Source: JBAYJY01 sp041664945 (GTDB taxonomy: Bacteria > UBP15 > UBA6099). From it: a stretch of 50,905 nt of DNA. The notes under the pieces are model-generated. The model was given only the letters and a program-made list of their open reading frames with translations, was not told where the DNA came from and did no database searches. The stretch spans positions 1 through 50,905 of the forward strand of contig JBAYJY010000012.1 in assembly GCA_041664945.1 (NCBI GenBank), read 5' to 3'. Below, piece after piece: positions 1-9,083 of this stretch. Within the stretch, counting starts at the first letter, position 1, and every line of letters begins with the position of its first letter. Position numbers and translations under genes: made by a program.

Positions 1-579
1 GAGGCGGACGGGAAAGTCGCGGAATATCTCGCAAAAACAGGCAGGAGGAAAGCCGTCGCGCACAAAAGCGACCCGGACTGCGAGTACAGGGAAATCATCG
101 AAATTGACATAGAGGGAATGGGGCCGCAGGTAGCGTGCCCGAGCCTGCCGGAGAATGTGAAGCCGGTCGAGGAACTGCGCGGCGTTCGGATAGACCAGTC
201 GTTTGTCGGGTCGTGCACGAACGGATGGCTGCCGGATTTAAGAATGGCGGCGGAGATAATCAAAGGGAGAAAAGTGCATCCGTCGGTGCGAATGATAGTG
301 ATTCCGGCGACGCAGAGAATATATATGGAAGCTATGCGCGAGGGGCTGATAGAAATATTCGTCGAGGCAGGCGCGGCGGTGAGCACGCCGACGTGCGGGC
401 CGTGTTTGGGCGGCCACATGGGAATACTCGCCGAGGGCGAGGTTGCTGTGAGCACGACGAACAGAAATTTCATCGGGCGCATGGGGCATGCGAAGAGTCA
501 GGTCTATCTGTCGAATCCGGCGGTGGCGGCCGCGTCCGCGGTGACCGGAACTATTTCGCATCCCGACGATCTGAAATGA
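1..579 (+). CDS. leuC: 3-isopropylmalate dehydratase large subunit, C-terminal part (5' end outside window)
   Basis: The frame is open from base 1, so only the last 192 codons are seen. The product is the [4Fe-4S] large subunit that isomerises 2-isopropylmalate to 3-isopropylmalate in leucine synthesis. Family marks are the SCTNG loop (about base 210) and the TCGPCLGG segment (about base 395), whose three cysteines ligand the cluster, followed by the NRNFIGRMGH stretch and the usual VAAASAVTG ending. It stops 7 bases before leuD, which encodes its obligate partner. The related homoaconitase large subunit (HacA/AksD) cannot be excluded from this fragment. Confidence 0.93.
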   Translation, partial: EADGKVAEYLAKTGRRKAVAHKSDPDCEYREIIEIDIEGMGPQVACPSLPENVKPVEELRGVRIDQSFVGSCTNGWLPDLRMAAEIIKGRKVHPSVRMIVIPATQRIYMEAMREGLIEIFVEAGAAVSTPTCGPCLGGHMGILAEGEVAVSTTNRNFIGRMGHAKSQVYLSNPAVAAASAVTGTISHPDDLK

Positions 580-586
580 GGAACAA

Positions 587-1087
587 ATGAGCGAGCGGAT
601 ATTCAAGGGAAAAGGCTGGAAGTTCGGACACAACATAGACACGGACATAATCATACCGGCGCGGTATTTGAACACTTCGGATCCGGCGATATTGGCGCAG
701 CACTGCATGGAGGGCGAGTTCCCGGACTTCATGAAAGCCGTGGCGCCGGGAGATATCATCGTCGCCGGAGACAACTTCGGGTGCGGCAGTTCGCGCGAGC
801 ACGCGCCGGTGTGCATAAAGGCGGCCGGAATTTCCTGCGTGGTGGCGACTTCGTTCGCGCGAATATTTTTTCGCAATGCGATAAACATCGGACTTCCTGT
901 ATTCGAAGCGCCCGGCGTTTGGGACGCGACAGAACAGGGAGACGCGCTTGAAATAAATGTAGCCGCCGGAAACATAACCAACGTAACAAAAGGCGCCGTC
1001 TATCCGTCGGCGGCGCTGCCGGATTTCATTCAGGAAATTATAGACGCGGGCGGACTCATCCCGTGGGTGCGCGCGAAAATCGCCTGA
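587..1087 (+). CDS. leuD: 3-isopropylmalate dehydratase small subunit
   Basis: The 166-residue protein is full length for the archaeal/bacterial LeuD type. It supplies the swivelling domain that completes the active site with LeuC. The NIDTDIIIPARYL start, the GDNFGCGSSREHAP loop (substrate-recognition region) and the SFARIFFRNAINIGLP segment are diagnostic. The start ATG has GAGGAA just upstream, overlapping the leuC stop, so the two genes are probably translationally coupled. Homoaconitase small subunit is the alternative reading. Confidence 0.94.
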   Translation: MSERIFKGKGWKFGHNIDTDIIIPARYLNTSDPAILAQHCMEGEFPDFMKAVAPGDIIVAGDNFGCGSSREHAPVCIKAAGISCVVATSFARIFFRNAINIGLPVFEAPGVWDATEQGDALEINVAAGNITNVTKGAVYPSAALPDFIQEIIDAGGLIPWVRAKIA

Positions 1088-1166
1088 CCGCTTTTTTGCG
1101 GCCGGCAATCTAACCCGTATTTAAACCGTTAATAATCCAGTTTTATCGTTTTGTTGCCGTGTTTGC

Positions 1167-1196
1167 TTGAATATTCCATTTATTTTCTGTTACAAT
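1167..1196 (+). promoter_or_regulatory. Candidate sigma70-type promoter upstream of rpoN
   Basis: TTGAAT (1167-1172), an 18-base spacer and TACAAT (1191-1196) lie about 100 bases before the rpoN start in an AT-rich 210-base gap. Each box matches the consensus at 5 of 6 bases or close to it. It could drive the whole downstream rpoN-chemosensory unit. Assigned by eye only. Confidence 0.5.
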
Positions 1197-1297
1197 ACAG
1201 AATCTGAGAAGAGAAATTGTATTTAATTGTTTATTCGGGGCACATAAAAATAATACAAAACATCGAGTGTGGAAAAGTTTAATCCGGAGCGGAACAC

Positions 1298-2746
1298 TTG
1301 GACATTCGGCAGATAACAGACGTCAGACAGATACAGACGATAAGTCCGCAGTTCATACTTTCGCAACGGCTTTTGCAATTAACGTCGATGGAGCTTGTGC
1401 AGGAGATAGAAGCAGAGCTTTCTGAGAATCCGGCGTTGGAGATGGTGGAGGTCGTGACGTGTCCGTTTTGCCATCGTCCGATGGAAGGAAGCCGGTGTCC
1501 GGATTGCGGACAGAAGCCGAGCGCGGAAGAAGACAGTCTCGACCTGTTCATCCGGCAGCGTTCGCAGGATTACGAGACGGACAAGAATGAGTATGAGGAT
1601 GCGGAGGGCGAGTGGGAAGATGATCCGGCGAGGAACCAGTTCTCGCAGCACGTCGGATCGTTCCATGATTATCTGATGAGCGGATTTTTGTCCTCGCAAT
1701 ATCCGGCCGGGCTGCGCGAGCTGGGAGAATATCTTGTTTATTCAGTGAACGAAGACGGTTTTTTGAAATTTGATTCGGAAGAAGTGAGGGTTAAGTTTGA
1801 AGCGAGCGAGGAAGAAGTAAAGCTGATAGTGGAAGTCATACAGGCGCTGGAGCCGATAGGGGTGGGGGCTGAGAATCCGAGGGAAGCGCTGATGATACAG
1901 TTGAAAGCGCTTGCGGAGGAAGGCAAGGGGAACGCGCTTGCGGAGAAACTGATAGCGGAGCATTTCGAGGACCTCGGCAAGGGCCGCCACGAAAAGATCG
2001 CCGAGGAATTGGGGATCCCGATAGTGCGGGTCAGCGAGACGCAGGAATATATAAAGCGGAATCTGAATCCGTATCCGGCGCGGGCGTATTCGGGCCGCAC
2101 GCCCGAGCTTGTGGCGATGCCGAGGCCGGCGATAGCGGTCAAGTATGACGGGCAGCGGCTGACGTACGAAGTCTTGGAACTGTCCGATTTTCAGTTGAGG
2201 ATCAGCAAGTCGTACATGGATATGTACGAGAGGTATCAGGCCGGCGGCGGCGGAGTCAGCCGCGACGAGGTGTCGCACATCCGCGATTATTTCAGGCGCG
2301 CGAAGTTTTTTCTGGACAGCATAGGGCAGAGGAAAGAGACGCTCGACAAGATAGCGAAGGCGCTGTGCGAGGAGCAGAGCGATTTTTTGATACACGGGCT
2401 GCCGCACTTCAACGCGGGCCTTACGCAGGGCCGGCTCGCGGAGAAAACCGGGTTGCACGAGTCGACGGTGTCGAGGGCGATGTCCGGCAAGTTCGTGCTC
2501 GTGCCCGGCGGCGAGATACTGAGTTTCGATTTCTTTTTCGACTCGTCGGTCCGGCCGAAAGAATACATAAAGAACATGTTGGCGAATGAGGACGGCAAGA
2601 ACCCGATATCCGATGGAGATTTGGCGAAACTGCTTTCCGCGAAGGGAATAGACATAGCCCGCAGGACGGTGGCTAAATATAGGGAAGACATGGGAATCCC
2701 ATCTTCATACGAACGCAAGAGGAGCAAAAAAACAAATGGCGATTGA
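1298..2746 (+). CDS. rpoN: RNA polymerase sigma-54 factor with inserted zinc ribbon
   Basis: This 482-residue protein is sigma-54, which directs RNA polymerase to -24/-12 promoters under control of AAA+ activators. Region I (residues 8-50, with SQRLLQLTSMELVQEI) is followed by an unusual CPFC-X8-CPDC zinc ribbon (C55, C58, C67, C70), then an acidic region II. The core-binding region includes EPIGVGAENPREALMIQL, a helix-turn-helix lies near 380-400, and the RpoN box ARRTVAKYRE sits at 454-463, close to the invariant family form. The start is TTG, chosen because GGAG lies 8-9 bases upstream and region I begins there. The gene end overlaps the next gene by 11 bases. The zinc ribbon is not part of the textbook sigma-54 layout. 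Confidence 0.96.
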   Translation: MDIRQITDVRQIQTISPQFILSQRLLQLTSMELVQEIEAELSENPALEMVEVVTCPFCHRPMEGSRCPDCGQKPSAEEDSLDLFIRQRSQDYETDKNEYEDAEGEWEDDPARNQFSQHVGSFHDYLMSGFLSSQYPAGLRELGEYLVYSVNEDGFLKFDSEEVRVKFEASEEEVKLIVEVIQALEPIGVGAENPREALMIQLKALAEEGKGNALAEKLIAEHFEDLGKGRHEKIAEELGIPIVRVSETQEYIKRNLNPYPARAYSGRTPELVAMPRPAIAVKYDGQRLTYEVLELSDFQLRISKSYMDMYERYQAGGGGVSRDEVSHIRDYFRRAKFFLDSIGQRKETLDKIAKALCEEQSDFLIHGLPHFNAGLTQGRLAEKTGLHESTVSRAMSGKFVLVPGGEILSFDFFFDSSVRPKEYIKNMLANEDGKNPISDGDLAKLLSAKGIDIARRTVAKYREDMGIPSSYERKRSKKTNGD

Positions 2747-5700
2747 TCCGAGGGCGGTCAAATTTCATACATTGGGAAACAAGCTCGTTGAGGAGCAGAA
2801 GTTCAACGAGGCGATCGTCAACTACGAGAAGGCGATCGAACTGGCTCCCGATTACTCGGCGGCGCACTATCATTTGGCCGAAGCGCTTGAGTATAAGAAG
2901 CTGGACGACCAGTCCGCGGAGCGCTATGCGAAGGCGATCGAGCTGAACCCGTCATACGCGACGATGCATATCGATTCCGGGCTGGACACGCTTCTGAGCG
3001 GGCCGCTCGGCAAGGCGGTCGCGGACTATAAGAAGGCGAAGGGCTTGGCGGGAAACAAGCCGGGCGGCGGAGTGACAGTCGCCGCGCCGAAGGAAGGCTC
3101 GCCGGTGGCGATGGCGACGCAGCCCGCTGTAAGGAAAGAGAAGGCGCGCGGCCAGAAAGGCCTCAAGCCGCTCAAGACGCATCTCCGGCCGTCGGACGAA
3201 CATATCTCGACGGAAGTGTGGGGCGTGGATTCGGTTATAGCAGAGGTTCTCGGCGCGAAGGACATCCCGGTCGCCGAAGGAAACGTGACATTTAAAATTC
3301 TCAACGCGCCGGAACTGGAAGACGCATATTTAGCCGCAGACCGGACGCAAGCCGCCGAGGGGCATGGGCCGAAATCGCTCACGATCGCAACCGACGGCGA
3401 CGGCCGGGCGACTGTATATTTCAGGCGCTCGAAGCGAGCGGGACTTAACCGGCTCGAGGTCCGGCCCGAGGGCGGCCATGCTGTTTTTCTCGAAGACAAC
3501 ACTCACTCCGGCGATGTGCGCAATGTTGACATTCAGCCCGCTCAAAAAAATTTCACAACCGGCCAGCAGGTGAATTTTATTTTCACCGCCTTCGACGAGC
3601 ATGGAAACGTAATTCCGGATCTCGATCTGGCGTTCGTCCTTTTCGGAAAGAAAAGGCAGGAATGGGAAATCATAGACAACATCGGCGGGAAAACGGATCA
3701 GGACGGGCGCTTCGAGCGCGTGTTCACAATGCCGACGATCGGCAACATACCATGCCGAATGGAAGTCAAACACAAAAAAACCGAGTTCAAGGCGGAAAGG
3801 CCGTTCAAGGTGATTCCCGGCTCCGCGCACTCGATGCTGTTTATCCCGGCGAAGAGCGTATTCAGGCCGGGAGATAAGTTCACGTTGAAAATGAGATTGA
3901 TGGATGACTTTGACAACGGAATCGAAGGGCTTCCCGCGCGCATTGCGTTGAAAGAAGCGAGCGGCGGCGAATGGCAGATGGGCGCTCAATCGTCTGAAGT
4001 GACCGGCGAGGACGGAAGCATCTCGGTTGAAATAACCGCTCCCGGCGAAACGTCAGCGCGCGCGGTTTTCACCGTAGAAACCGAAGCGCTCGCTCAGGAA
4101 TCGAAGCTTGAAGCGCGTTTCGAGACGAAACATGACTCTGAAGTCGTGAGCCCGGTCGCATCGGCGGGCTTTGCGAACGATCTCGACCTGGATATGGAAA
4201 TGCCGGCGCCTCCGGCGTCCGGCCCAAGCCCGGCGGACGCTCTGTTCGGAATTGAACTCGGCGCCGGAGACATTTCCGGATTGCCCGACATAAGCGCGGC
4301 GCCCGCGCCGGCAGGAGGCTTTGGAGAAGTGAAACCGGCGCAAGAAGGATTCGGCGATGGAATGCCCGGAGGCATGGCAGGTCTTGAAAGCCTCGATCTC
4401 GGCATCGGTTCCGCGCCGGCGTTCGGGGAGTCTCCGGTCGCAGCTCCTGCGGCGGCAATTGAAAAACCCGGCGAATTCGGCAGTTCGTTCGACCAGCTCG
4501 GCTCCATGCTGGACGCCGATTCCGGCGTTCCGCCCGCTCCGGAATTCGCTGTTCCGGAGAACCCGGCGCCGATTGTTCCGGCTATTAAGCTCTCTGCTGA
4601 TGATTTGCCATATGAAACCGAGGCTGGGAATGCCGAACTTGTGTTGGACGAGCCGGTATTAGACGAGCCGATTATAGCGGCGCGGCCCGATAAAACGAAG
4701 TTTCTGACGATACACGTCGAGTCTGAAGCGATCACTTGCAGGGCGGGCGAAGCGATCCCGCTGAAAGCGCGCGTGACGGGCGAAGACGGCCGCCCCGTGT
4801 CCGCCGGCGTTTCCGTGACGTTTATCATTGAAGACATTCCGGGAATGGCGAGCGACTCGCATTTTATAGTTCCGGCCGGGACGCAAGGGATAAAAACATA
4901 TGAAGCCGACCCGGATTTGTCCGGGGAAGTTGTTTCGACGATACAGGCGTCAGCGCGCTGCGGAAAATTCAACGTAATGATCGCGGCGTTGGACGCGCGC
5001 GGCCGGGTCGCCGTAAGCGTGGCTCCGGGAATTCCTTCGTCGATTGAGCTGTCAGCGCCGGAAGAAGTGATGCCCGGCCAGACAGTGGAGATCGCCGCGA
5101 AGGCGTTTGACAAGTTCGGAAACCCGGTGCCCGGCGAGTTCATGACGATTATGCCTGAAAACTATACCGGACAACTGGGCGAGATTTTGGGCTCCGCCAC
5201 TCAGACGGATATGAACGGAGAAGCGAAAATACAATACAGGGCTTCAGCGAATCCCGGAGACACGGCGACTTTCACGGCGCAGAATCCGAACGTCAGTTCG
5301 TTCGGAGTTAAGAAGGCGACGGTAAAGGTCAAGGCCGGTTCCGCGCCTGCGATTCCCGAGGCGGCGCCGTATGCGCCGCCCGAAGTGGCGTATGCGCAAC
5401 CACCCGCCGCCGAATTCGCGGCGCCGGCGCCGCCTCCCGATATCGTAGATGCCGGCGCAGCCGCGGCATCCGCCGCGGAACAGGAGGAGGAAGTTGACGA
5501 GTATCTGAAGTCCATAGCCGAGGCTGATCCGTATGCGCCGCCGAAGTTCGACGTTAAACGAGGGAAAAAGCCAGTGATGGAGATCACCGCGCTACTGCCG
5601 AAAATACTCAAATATACCGGCATCCTGGCCGTTCTTATTTTAGTGGCGTTCGGCGGCCTCGCTTCCTATAAATTTTTCTTCTACCAGTATTACTTCACTA

Positions 5701-6080
5701 AAGGGCTGAAAAATTACACGTCTGACAATCTCGGCGACGCGCTCGTGTTTTTCGAGAAGGCCAACAAGATCAACGCCAATATACCCGACCCGTTGCAGTA
5801 CGAGGCTGAAATTTATATCAAGCAAGCTCAAAAGGCCCGGGAATTTCATAACGAAAAGCAGGCGGAGCAGGAATATAATCTTGCGCTTAGCGTGCTGGAC
5901 AAGGAACTGCAGTTGAACCCCAACAACATAGACGCGCTGTATTACATGGGGCAGGCGTATGAAGGCAAGAAGTCATACTGCAACGCCATTTCGCAGTTTC
6001 AGAGGATTCTGCAGATAGATCCGACATATGAAAGCGCGCAAACGAAGATTAAGCTGCTCTCAGGCTCTTGCAGGCGATAG
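2736..6080 (+). CDS. Large TPR / Ig-like repeat membrane protein
   Basis: 1114 residues, function unknown. Layout: TPR-like helices (residues about 8-105), a low-complexity linker, several Ig-like/invasin-type beta domains (about 165-450 and 660-890, with recurring AFDxxGNxxP motifs such as AFDEHGN and AFDKFGNPVP), an Ala/Pro/Gly-rich segment (480-640), another Pro/Ala linker (890-930), one transmembrane helix (about 960-980, TGILAVLILVAFGG) and C-terminal TPRs (990-1110). There is no N-terminal signal peptide, and lysines precede the helix, so the positive-inside rule would place the Ig part in the cytoplasm and the last TPRs outside. It overlaps rpoN by 11 bases and precedes a chemosensory set, suggesting a scaffold role; this is inference. 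Confidence 0.85.
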   Translation: MAIDPRAVKFHTLGNKLVEEQKFNEAIVNYEKAIELAPDYSAAHYHLAEALEYKKLDDQSAERYAKAIELNPSYATMHIDSGLDTLLSGPLGKAVADYKKAKGLAGNKPGGGVTVAAPKEGSPVAMATQPAVRKEKARGQKGLKPLKTHLRPSDEHISTEVWGVDSVIAEVLGAKDIPVAEGNVTFKILNAPELEDAYLAADRTQAAEGHGPKSLTIATDGDGRATVYFRRSKRAGLNRLEVRPEGGHAVFLEDNTHSGDVRNVDIQPAQKNFTTGQQVNFIFTAFDEHGNVIPDLDLAFVLFGKKRQEWEIIDNIGGKTDQDGRFERVFTMPTIGNIPCRMEVKHKKTEFKAERPFKVIPGSAHSMLFIPAKSVFRPGDKFTLKMRLMDDFDNGIEGLPARIALKEASGGEWQMGAQSSEVTGEDGSISVEITAPGETSARAVFTVETEALAQESKLEARFETKHDSEVVSPVASAGFANDLDLDMEMPAPPASGPSPADALFGIELGAGDISGLPDISAAPAPAGGFGEVKPAQEGFGDGMPGGMAGLESLDLGIGSAPAFGESPVAAPAAAIEKPGEFGSSFDQLGSMLDADSGVPPAPEFAVPENPAPIVPAIKLSADDLPYETEAGNAELVLDEPVLDEPIIAARPDKTKFLTIHVESEAITCRAGEAIPLKARVTGEDGRPVSAGVSVTFIIEDIPGMASDSHFIVPAGTQGIKTYEADPDLSGEVVSTIQASARCGKFNVMIAALDARGRVAVSVAPGIPSSIELSAPEEVMPGQTVEIAAKAFDKFGNPVPGEFMTIMPENYTGQLGEILGSATQTDMNGEAKIQYRASANPGDTATFTAQNPNVSSFGVKKATVKVKAGSAPAIPEAAPYAPPEVAYAQPPAAEFAAPAPPPDIVDAGAAAASAAEQEEEVDEYLKSIAEADPYAPPKFDVKRGKKPVMEITALLPKILKYTGILAVLILVAFGGLASYKFFFYQYYFTKGLKNYTSDNLGDALVFFEKANKINANIPDPLQYEAEIYIKQAQKAREFHNEKQAEQEYNLALSVLDKELQLNPNNIDALYYMGQAYEGKKSYCNAISQFQRILQIDPTYESAQTKIKLLSGSCRR

Positions 6081-6101
6081 AAAAGGAAATAAGAGGAAAA
6101 C

Positions 6102-6404
6102 ATGGCGAATAAAAGCACGGGAATCGGAATCGGAATCGGAATCGCGGCGGCCGGACTATTGGGATATGCGGTATCGAGACTGATTACAGATGCGAGAAAA
6201 AAGAGCGCGTCCGCGGCGCCCGCCGGGATAAAGGCGAAGGCGGAACCAGATACGAGGCCTAAAGATATAGCGTGTCCGTCATGCGGCGCGCCGGTGAGGG
6301 AGTACGAATTCTTTTGTCCGGCATGCAGGGGCCCGATGGAACAAAAGACGGATGGCGGAACGGACGCCGGCGCGCGGAATAATTCCGGCGAAGAAAAACA
6401 ATGA
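6102..6404 (+). CDS. Small membrane-anchored zinc-ribbon protein
   Basis: A 100-residue protein with a Gly/Ile-rich hydrophobic segment (residues 6-28) and a CPSC-X10-CPAC zinc ribbon (C58, C61, C72, C75), ending in a charged disordered tail. GAGGAAAA lies 6-8 bases before the ATG. Its end overlaps the next gene by 4 bases (ATGA), tying it to the chemosensory operon. The hydrophobic segment is encoded by a perfect GGAATC hexamer repeat. No function is known; zinc-ribbon proteins of this kind often act as adaptors, and sigma-54 two genes upstream carries a similar ribbon. Confidence 0.75.
   Translation: MANKSTGIGIGIGIAAAGLLGYAVSRLITDARKKSASAAPAGIKAKAEPDTRPKDIACPSCGAPVREYEFFCPACRGPMEQKTDGGTDAGARNNSGEEKQ
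6120..6143 (+). repeat. Hexanucleotide tandem repeat (GGAATC)x4
   Basis: Four perfect GGAATC copies encode alternating Gly-Ile in the membrane segment of the small zinc-ribbon protein. Because the unit is 6 bases, copy-number change would lengthen or shorten the helix without changing frame. Confidence 0.85.
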
Positions 6405-7888
6405 AGATACTTGTTGTAGATGACAGTCCGGTAATGCGAACCTCTCTCGAGGACGTGCTTGTGACGGCCGGTTACAGCGTGACCACCGCGTCGAACGGCA
6501 TCGAGGCGATGGAAACGATCCACAAGAGCGCGTTCGACCTGATTTTTCTGGACATAGACATGCCCAATCTGAGCGGCCTGCAGGTTTGCCGCATGATCCG
6601 AAACGACCCGAATTTCGCGGAGCTGCCGATCGTGATGCTTACCGCGCGGGACCAAAAACAGGATCAGTACTGGGGCATGGAGACCGGCGCGACGGCCTAT
6701 CTGACAAAGCCGTTCGATCCGGACAATCTGATAGAAACCCTGAAGACGGTTCTCGCCGAGTCGAAGCAGAAGAAGGCGAAGCCGAAGCCGCTTATCCTGC
6801 CGCGCTTCGCCGCGGAGGAAAACGAGGATGTGATTTTCAACGCCGGCGAGCTTCAGGAAACGCAGCTCTTCAAGATGACGCTTGTCAACAAGATTCACCA
6901 GATCGCCAACAGCCAGCAGGATCTCCAGAACACATGCCACGCCATCGCGGACCTTTACTCGTCCGTGATCGATTTCGATATAGCGATTTTCCTTCTGCTC
7001 GATGAAGAGCGCGTCAAGATGTTCGTGCATGTCTTCCGGCCGATCAACCGCGAATTTTTCATGGCGGTGAGGAAGCGGGTGATGGACGAGTTCAAGGAAA
7101 AGACGGCGCTCAAGGACCTGATCAGGGAAAACGCGGAAGTGGAACTGCACGATCCAAACCACAACATACTGAAGGAAACAAGGGAAATGAAGCTGCGAGG
7201 GTTCGAGTCGGTGGTGCTCGAATCGCAGGGCGACAAGTTCGGGATGTTCTCGATAGCGAGAAGCGAAAAGGGCGCGTTCACGCCCGATGAGATCGAAACG
7301 AGCCGCCTCGTAACGGGGCAGTCGGCGATAGTCGTCAACAACATAAGGATGTACGAAAAGATAAAGAGATATGCGATAGCCGACGGGCTGACGGGGCTGT
7401 ACAACCACAGATATTTTCAGGAACAGCTTGAAAAGGAATACAGCCGCGCGAGGCGGTTCAACCTGTCGCTCTCGCTGATCATGGCCGACATCGACCATTT
7501 CAAGGAATTGAACGACACGCACGGACACCAGCAGGGCGACATGATCCTGAAGGGGATCTCGACGATACTGAGGCGGAGCGTGCGCGACATAGACCTGATC
7601 GCGCGCTACGGGGGCGAGGAATTCGTGGTGATCCTGCCTGAGACGCCGAAGAAGAACGCGGCGATCGTAGCGGAGCGGATCCGCGAATCATTCGAGGAGC
7701 AGGAGTACGAGTACGAAGGCGGCATAATCAAAGCGACGGCCAGTTTCGGGGTGTCGGGCCATCCGGACGACGACATCAACACGCAACTTGACATGATAGC
7801 GAAGGCGGACGAAGCGATGTATCAGGCGAAAAGGGAAGGCCGGAACAAAGTGGCGCTCTATACCCCGGAAGGGAGAGTTTACAAATGA
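6401..7888 (+). CDS. Response regulator with receiver, GAF-like and GGDEF domains (diguanylate cyclase)
   Basis: 495 residues. An N-terminal receiver (1-120) has the acidic pair DD (7-8), phosphoacceptor D51 in LDIDMP and the TKPFD lysine near 102. A GAF-like middle domain (about 155-320) is followed by a GGDEF domain (about 325-490) with intact GGEEF at 404-408. An RDID motif five residues before it fits the c-di-GMP inhibitory I-site (RxxD), so the enzyme should make c-di-GMP and be product-inhibited. It overlaps both neighbours by 4 bases (ATGA). The operon position suggests that CheA phosphorylates it, linking sensing to c-di-GMP; that link is inferred. Confidence 0.93.
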   Translation: MKILVVDDSPVMRTSLEDVLVTAGYSVTTASNGIEAMETIHKSAFDLIFLDIDMPNLSGLQVCRMIRNDPNFAELPIVMLTARDQKQDQYWGMETGATAYLTKPFDPDNLIETLKTVLAESKQKKAKPKPLILPRFAAEENEDVIFNAGELQETQLFKMTLVNKIHQIANSQQDLQNTCHAIADLYSSVIDFDIAIFLLLDEERVKMFVHVFRPINREFFMAVRKRVMDEFKEKTALKDLIRENAEVELHDPNHNILKETREMKLRGFESVVLESQGDKFGMFSIARSEKGAFTPDEIETSRLVTGQSAIVVNNIRMYEKIKRYAIADGLTGLYNHRYFQEQLEKEYSRARRFNLSLSLIMADIDHFKELNDTHGHQQGDMILKGISTILRRSVRDIDLIARYGGEEFVVILPETPKKNAAIVAERIRESFEEQEYEYEGGIIKATASFGVSGHPDDDINTQLDMIAKADEAMYQAKREGRNKVALYTPEGRVYK

Positions 7889-8250
7889 AGGACGCGACGA
7901 TCCTTGTAGTGGACGACAGCGCCGTCGTGGTGGCGGCTGTGCGCGAGGCGCTGCTGTCGGACGGCTACACGGTTTATACCGCCGGCGACGGGATCGAGGC
8001 GCTGGATGTTGTTAAGCAGCAACAGATCGACCTCATCCTGCTCGATATAGACATGCCGCGCATGAACGGCTACCAACTCTGCAAGCTGCTGAAAAAGGAT
8101 CCCGGCTTCAAGCAGATTCCGATCATAATGCTCACCGCGAAAAGCGCGGAGACGGACCGGATCTGGGGACTCAAGGCCGGTTCGGACGAATATCTCACCA
8201 AACCGTTCAACTACGCGAAAATCAAGGAAGCGATCAAACGGTTCATATAA
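7885..8250 (+). CDS. cheY: CheY-like single-domain response regulator
   Basis: 121 residues, a stand-alone receiver with no output domain. It has DD after strand 1 (VVDDS), the phosphoacceptor in LLDIDMPRMNGY, the MLTAK threonine and the YLTKPF lysine, so all active-site residues are present. It overlaps the diguanylate cyclase by 4 bases (ATGA) and the cheR start by 1 base (TAATG), which implies translational coupling. It is the likely diffusible output or phosphate sink of the CheA encoded downstream. Confidence 0.92.
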   Translation: MKDATILVVDDSAVVVAAVREALLSDGYTVYTAGDGIEALDVVKQQQIDLILLDIDMPRMNGYQLCKLLKKDPGFKQIPIIMLTAKSAETDRIWGLKAGSDEYLTKPFNYAKIKEAIKRFI

Positions 8251-9077
8251 TGGCGCAAATTACGGATCAGCAATTAGTCAGGTTTCGCGACCTGATCTTC
8301 AACAACTGCGGCCTCTGGTTCGGGGACACGAAGCTTCCGATACTCGGGAACCGCATACTCACGCGCCTGAAGGAATCCGGAATCGCGGACGCGGAGCGCT
8401 ACTACCGCGCGATTTCCTCCGACGACGACCGCGCCGAGCTCTCGAAGCTCATCAACATGATCACCACCAACGAGACCTATTTCTGGCGCTCGGAATCGCA
8501 GATGGACAGTTTCCGCGACATCATTCTGCCGCGGCTCGCCGAGAAAAAGATCGCCGAAAACAACCGGAAGCTCCGGATATGGAGCGCCGGCTGCTCGACC
8601 GGCGAGGAGCCTTACACGCTCGCTATGTGCATACTCGAGGCGATCGCCTTCCGCTCGATCTGGCAGGTGGAAATTTACGCCACCGACATTTCGACCGAGG
8701 TTTTGAACAAGGCTGTCGAGGGCTGCTACTCGAAGCGCGCGGTTGAAAAGCTGCCGCCGGAGTATCTTCTCAAATACTTCACCGAGCGCAACGGCCAGTA
8801 TTTGATCAGCAACACGGTGAAGAAGATGGTCGATTTCGATTACGCGAACCTTGCAGACACTTACTACGAGTCGGACTTCGACGTAATCTTCTGCCGCAAC
8901 GTTTTGATTTATTTCAGGGACGAATCGAAAAAGGAAATACTCGGCAGGTTCCACAGCTCCCTGTTGCCTAACGGCTATTTATTTCTCGGGCCGACGGAGA
9001 TGATCCGCGGCCTCGTGGACGGCTTCAAGATGCTTACGCTTAAAGACTGCGTCGCATTTCAAAAACAGCAGAGGTGA
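8250..9077 (+). CDS. cheR: Chemoreceptor glutamate methyltransferase CheR
   Basis: 275 residues, full length. It transfers methyl groups from S-adenosylmethionine to glutamates of the chemoreceptor. The N-terminal helical domain carries the TTNETYFWR signature (about residues 72-80); the SAM-binding fold has WSAGCSTGEEPYTLAM (about 110-125), and FDVIFCRNVLIYF is the catalytic-domain hallmark. The start overlaps the cheY stop by one base. The paired methylesterase cheB is at the end of the cluster. Confidence 0.96.
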   Translation: MAQITDQQLVRFRDLIFNNCGLWFGDTKLPILGNRILTRLKESGIADAERYYRAISSDDDRAELSKLINMITTNETYFWRSESQMDSFRDIILPRLAEKKIAENNRKLRIWSAGCSTGEEPYTLAMCILEAIAFRSIWQVEIYATDISTEVLNKAVEGCYSKRAVEKLPPEYLLKYFTERNGQYLISNTVKKMVDFDYANLADTYYESDFDVIFCRNVLIYFRDESKKEILGRFHSSLLPNGYLFLGPTEMIRGLVDGFKMLTLKDCVAFQKQQR

Positions 9078-9083
9078 GCCCGG

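Noticed and set aside
5999..7528. Long open frame antisense to the diguanylate cyclase
   Set aside because: Its sequence is arginine/histidine-rich with no domain, a usual shadow of a GC-rich coding strand that clearly encodes receiver and GGDEF domains.
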